Source: an uncultured Bacteroidota bacterium (GTDB lineage: Bacteria > Bacteroidota > Bacteroidia > JABEUT01). From it: a stretch of 32,308 nucleotides of DNA. Below, in pieces: positions 31,153 to 32,308 of the stretch; position 1 is the stretch's first letter, and each line of letters begins with the position of its first letter. The notes beneath the pieces were generated by a model. The model had not been told where the DNA came from and made no database searches. It saw nothing but the letters and a program-made list of their open reading frames with translations. A program made the position numbers and the translations under genes. The stretch lies in assembly GCA_903916255.1 (NCBI GenBank), contig CAIWVW010000036.1, forward strand, positions 1 to 32,308. The letters are read 5' to 3'.

Positions 31153-32308
31153 AATCACAGCCATTTTCTCTCTCGAGTATTCCCCGGCTTTCAATTTCTT
31201 ATTCACTTCGCTGAAGGCTTTGATTGAATATTCCACATCAGCCAGCGTATGCATAGCCGTAGGGATAATCCGCAACAAAATAATTCCTTTAGGAACCACA
31301 GGATATACCACTATCGAACAGAAAATTCCATAGTTCTCTCTCAAATCGAATGTAACATTGGTAGCTTCAGGAACAGTACCGTTTAAAAATATTGGTGTAA
31401 CAGGCGATTGGGTAACCCCGATTTCAAATCCTGCTTTCTTCAATCCGCTTTGCATAGCGTTGGTAATTTCCCAAAGTTTGGCCTTATATTCCAGGTGGTT
31501 GCGCATTAATTCCAAGCGCTTCAAAGCGCCAATAACAATAGGCATAGGCATACTCTTGGCAAATATCTGCGAACGCATATTGTAGCGCAAATATTCCACC
31601 ATGTTTTCGTCTCCGGCTAAGAACCCGCCGATAAGCGCGAATGACTTGGCAAAAGTTCCGAAATAAATATCGATTCCATCCTGGCAACCTTGCTCCTGTC
31701 CTGTTCCACCGCCTTGCGGGCCCATAGTTCCAATACCATGCGCATCATCTACAAACAAGCGGAATTTATATTGCTTTTTCAGTTCTACTATATCTTTCAG
31801 TTTGCCCATTACGCCCGACATTCCAAACACACCTTCGGTGATAACCAATATAGAACCATCGGTATCTTTCACATTGGCTTCGGCGCGCTGGAGGCACTTT
31901 TCAAGGCTCTCCATGTCGTTGTGGTTATACGCAAAGCGTTTGCCCATGTGCAGGCGGACGCCATCTACTATACAAGCGTGCGATTCAGCATCATATACAA
32001 TAATATCGTGGCGGTCAACTAAGCAATCGATAGCAGAAACCATGCCCTGGTAACCGAAGTTCACTAATACGGCATCTTGCTTTTGTACAAATGCGGCTAA
32101 CTCTGCTTCCAGCTGCTGGTGAAAGTTCGAGTCGCCTGACATCATACGGGCGCCCATCGGCAGCGCCATACCATATTGAGCAGCTGCTTCACCATCTACC
32201 TTGCGTACTTCAGGGTGATTGGCTAAACCTAAGTAGTTATTCAAACTCCAGTTGAGGCACTCTTTCCCGCGGAATTTCATGCGGGGCGAAACTTCACCTT
32301 CCAGTTTA
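31150..32308 (-). CDS. alpha-oxoamine synthase family PLP enzyme, 5' end outside window
   Basis: At least 386 residues; reading continues to the window edge (KLEGEVSPR precedes the internal Met at 32280), so that Met is not the start. It belongs to the family of 2-amino-3-ketobutyrate CoA ligase, 8-amino-7-oxononanoate synthase and serine palmitoyltransferase, which condense an amino acid with an acyl-CoA. Marks are WSLNNYLGLANHPEV, GARMMSGDSNFHQQLE, the HACIVDG loop, FVDDAHGIGTMG and the Schiff-base Lys in GTFAKSFALIGGF. Which reaction it does cannot be fixed here. Bacteroidota use a serine palmitoyltransferase for sphingolipids, and this is one candidate. Its TAG stop lies in a repeat. Confidence 0.88.
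   Translation of the reverse strand, partial: KLEGEVSPRMKFRGKECLNWSLNNYLGLANHPEVRKVDGEAAAQYGMALPMGARMMSGDSNFHQQLEAELAAFVQKQDAVLVNFGYQGMVSAIDCLVDRHDIIVYDAESHACIVDGVRLHMGKRFAYNHNDMESLEKCLQRAEANVKDTDGSILVITEGVFGMSGVMGKLKDIVELKKQYKFRLFVDDAHGIGTMGPQGGGTGQEQGCQDGIDIYFGTFAKSFALIGGFLAGDENMVEYLRYNMRSQIFAKSMPMPIVIGALKRLELMRNHLEYKAKLWEITNAMQSGLKKAGFEIGVTQSPVTPIFLNGTVPEATNVTFDLRENYGIFCSIVVYPVVPKGIILLRIIPTAMHTLADVEYSIKAFSEVNKKLKAGEYSREKMAVI

Overview
The window looks like part of a Bacteroidota chromosome, probably a free-living or environmental Chitinophagales/Sphingobacteriia-like lineage. Three secreted proteins carry type IX secretion (T9SS) C-terminal sorting domains: one of the gliding-motility-associated CHU_C type and two of type A. 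Many genes have a Bacteroidota -7 box (TAnnTTTG) upstream, Shine-Dalgarno sequences are rare, and the gene set (DUF3127 protein, DUF4340 protein, split transketolase, kynurenine-degradation enzymes) fits. I see no rRNA, tRNA, CRISPR array, transposase or prophage.

Layout. 1-1298: a small OB-fold DUF3127 protein with an SSB-like tail, and an OmpR-type response regulator. 1288-6058: a tight minus-strand operon of five genes (radC, wecB, a polysaccharide deacetylase, a FemAB/GNAT-like transferase and an O-methyltransferase). 6059-7048: a repeat-bearing leader with a duplicated promoter-like segment and a protein made of two 43-residue repeats plus a glycine-rich tail. 7150-9711: a large CHU_C-type T9SS protein. 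9712-10065: an intergenic stretch dense in hairpins and tandem repeats. 10066-13707: dnaN, a DUF4340 protein and ychF on the minus strand, separated by palindromic elements. 13951-15369: a T9SS protein with seven GloVer repeats and apparently no AUG start. 15557-18827: transketolase N and C subunit genes with a von Willebrand A (VWA) gene between them. 18851-19510: a lipoprotein. 19665-24630: coaD, a thioredoxin-fold protein lacking both cysteines, a dipeptidyl-peptidase IV-like protease and a Fic protein. 24627-28433: a minus-strand run with two kynurenine-pathway enzymes, two small uncharacterised proteins and a sphingomyelinase-like phosphodiesterase. 28924-30651: a PKD-repeat T9SS protein. 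30799-31002: a tiny Trp/Tyr-rich secreted protein. 31150-32308: an alpha-oxoamine-synthase-family enzyme whose 5' end lies outside the window.

The gene content is mostly housekeeping and surface functions. The most unusual material is small-scale. Three genes (6476-7015, dnaN, and the oxoamine synthase) end in a TAG stop that is also the first three bases of a hairpin repeat, and the repeat copies show compensatory stem changes. Several genes have a -7 box 5-8 bases from their start codon, predicting leaderless mRNAs. Short A/T-rich micro-repeats sit just upstream of many starts, and one is translated as part of a signal peptide. Several palindromic intergenic elements recur. All functional statements come from motif recognition by eye; no database search was run.
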